Of a stretch of 7,332 nt of DNA, positions 6,581 to 7,332 are shown piece after piece. Below the pieces are notes generated by a model. The model did no database searches, was not told the DNA's origin, and was given only the letters and a program-made list of their open reading frames with translations. Origin of the DNA: Candidatus Iainarchaeum sp. (lineage in GTDB: Archaea; Iainarchaeota; Iainarchaeia; Iainarchaeales; GCA-2688035); assembly GCA_017608725.1 (NCBI GenBank), contig JAFCFG010000042.1:1-7332 (forward strand). Direction: 5' to 3'. The position numbers were made by a program, and so were the translations under genes. The stretch's first letter is position 1; the number at the start of each line of letters is the position of its first letter.

Positions 6581-6588
6581 ATTTTAAA
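6581..6588 (-). promoter_or_regulatory. Candidate TATA box for the dehydrogenase gene
   Basis: On the minus strand TTTAAAAT lies about 50 nt before the ATG at 6534, in a 127-bp spacer after the dehydratase stop. Transcription would begin near 6558, giving a leader of about 24 nt. A T7 run (6569-6563) lies between the box and the presumed start. If correct, the dehydrogenase, glycosyltransferase and flippase could be transcribed separately from the dehydratase. It rests on position and composition only. Confidence 0.35.
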
Positions 6589-6651
6589 GCAGTTACTGTG
6601 CGAGAATTGTCCTACTTGTTTTGCTTTAAGAAATATACAATTACCATATGT

Positions 6652-6658
6652 AAAAAAA
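6652..6658 (-). terminator. Oligo-T tract just after the dehydratase gene
   Basis: On the minus strand a run of seven T begins 3 nt after the TAA that ends the dehydratase gene. Archaeal RNA polymerase commonly terminates at such T-rich stretches without a hairpin, and I see no hairpin here. The spacer with a TATA-like box that follows fits an end of transcription, but some readthrough is likely. Confidence 0.35.
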
Positions 6659-6661
6659 GCA

Positions 6662-7332
6662 TTATTTTTTGAAGAATTCCCTATACCACTCGATTGTTTC
6701 TTTCATTGCAGAATCGAAGTCGCTCTTTGCTTTCCAACCCAGAAGCTTTTCGGCTTTCTCTGTTGAAAGGTACTGTTCCTTGGTTTCAAGCTTTGCCTCT
6801 CCTAAGATGGTTGGCTTCTTCTTTGAACCCATTAAATCAATTATTTTGTCCACTATCTGCAGGACGCTGAGCTTTATGCCACTACTGAAATTGAATGCTT
6901 GGCCTTGCAATTTCTTAGGCCCAAGGTTTTCAGCAAGCACAATGTAAGCGTCTGCTGCATCCTTTACAAAAAGGTACTCCCTAACAGGACTACCGTCGCT
7001 CCTGATTATGATTTCCTCATCCAAAAGAATTGACCGAATTGTCCCTGGAACAATCCTGTTGAAATTCAAATCACCCGGGCCAAACACATTGCCCAACCTA
7101 CTGATTGCAATGGGCAACCCATAGGTCTTAAAATAGCTCTGCGCTATTAAGTCGCAGCAGCTCTTGCTTACATCATAGGGCATCTCTCCCCTCAAAGGCA
7201 TGTCCTCAGTGTAAGGCAGTGTTTTCAATGGCCCATAGGCCTTATCGCTTGAAGCAACCACAATCCTCTTTATCCTGTCGCTCTCATAGCCTACTATCCT
7301 GCACGCTTCAAGCAAATTCCAAGTGCCGGCAA
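6662..7332 (-). CDS. Sugar-nucleotide 4,6-dehydratase/epimerase, extended SDR family (CDP-glucose dehydratase-like), 5' end outside the window
   Basis: The C-terminal two thirds of an extended short-chain dehydrogenase/reductase acting on a nucleotide sugar in the cytoplasm. The gene runs off the right edge with no start inside; the first readable residues are AGTWNLLEACR, the usual (R)GT-N-LEA helix that follows about 100 residues of NAD-binding domain. Next come VVASSDKAYG, the catalytic YDVSK (Tyr/Lys), SRLGNVFGPGD, NRIVPGTIRS, IRSDGSPVREYLFVKDAADA and a normal C-terminus (LLGWKAKSDFDSAMKETIEWY). The Ser-Asp-Lys triplet before AYG, in place of the T-D-E of dTDP-glucose dehydratases, is the active-site arrangement of CDP-glucose 4,6-dehydratase, so a 4,6-dehydratase on CDP-glucose or a related sugar nucleotide is the best guess; an epimerase is possible. 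It is the first visible gene of the minus-strand group and would supply a 4-keto-6-deoxy sugar. The stop is TAA, 127 bp before the dehydrogenase start. Confidence 0.88.
   Translation of the reverse strand, partial: AGTWNLLEACRIVGYESDRIKRIVVASSDKAYGPLKTLPYTEDMPLRGEMPYDVSKSCCDLIAQSYFKTYGLPIAISRLGNVFGPGDLNFNRIVPGTIRSILLDEEIIIRSDGSPVREYLFVKDAADAYIVLAENLGPKKLQGQAFNFSSGIKLSVLQIVDKIIDLMGSKKKPTILGEAKLETKEQYLSTEKAEKLLGWKAKSDFDSAMKETIEWYREFFKK

Overview
The window is a surface-glycan (capsule, exopolysaccharide or glycoprotein glycan) biosynthesis locus, most likely archaeal. The signs are a low-GC, A/purine-rich plus-strand context, arginine encoded mostly by AGG/AGA, GTGAT-type ribosome sites only 3-4 nt from the start, TATA-like boxes, and a family 2 glycosyltransferase with two C-terminal membrane helices of a kind common in archaea. 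A small-genome archaeon (DPANN-like) would fit, but this is inference: there is no rRNA, tRNA or informational gene to place it.

Layout. Bases 1-151 are A-rich and non-coding, with a possible TATA box and a 13-bp palindrome. On the plus strand, 152-1159 is a family 2 glycosyltransferase whose reading frame is broken by a TAA at 197-199, exactly where the family has a Glu. It is followed by a purine-rich spacer carrying a degenerate 19-bp repeat (1112-1255) and then a family 4 (GT-B) glycosyltransferase (1290-2498). A convergent spacer (2499-2609) holds a 9-bp inverted repeat. The remaining genes are on the minus strand, read right to left: a sugar-nucleotide 4,6-dehydratase-like SDR enzyme cut by the window edge (7332-6662), a UDP-HexNAc-type 6-dehydrogenase (6534-5245), a second GT-B glycosyltransferase (5130-4048) and, 4 nt further, a Wzx-like flippase (4043-2610). 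No stretch over 300 bp lacks a gene.

How the genes fit together. The dehydratase and dehydrogenase would make a deoxy/keto sugar nucleotide and a uronic-acid sugar nucleotide in the cytoplasm. The glycosyltransferases would build a lipid-linked oligosaccharide, with the GT2 enzyme either making a polyprenyl-phosphate sugar or adding a sugar at the membrane. The flippase would move the lipid-linked product across the membrane. No polymerase, ligase or oligosaccharyltransferase is visible, so the end product is unknown.

I did not find a clearly new system. The observations most worth checking are the single in-frame stop in an otherwise intact GT2 gene, the roughly threefold tandem repetition of the 3' end of the dehydrogenase gene in the spacer before the next gene, and the 19-bp minisatellite that crosses the GT2 stop codon.
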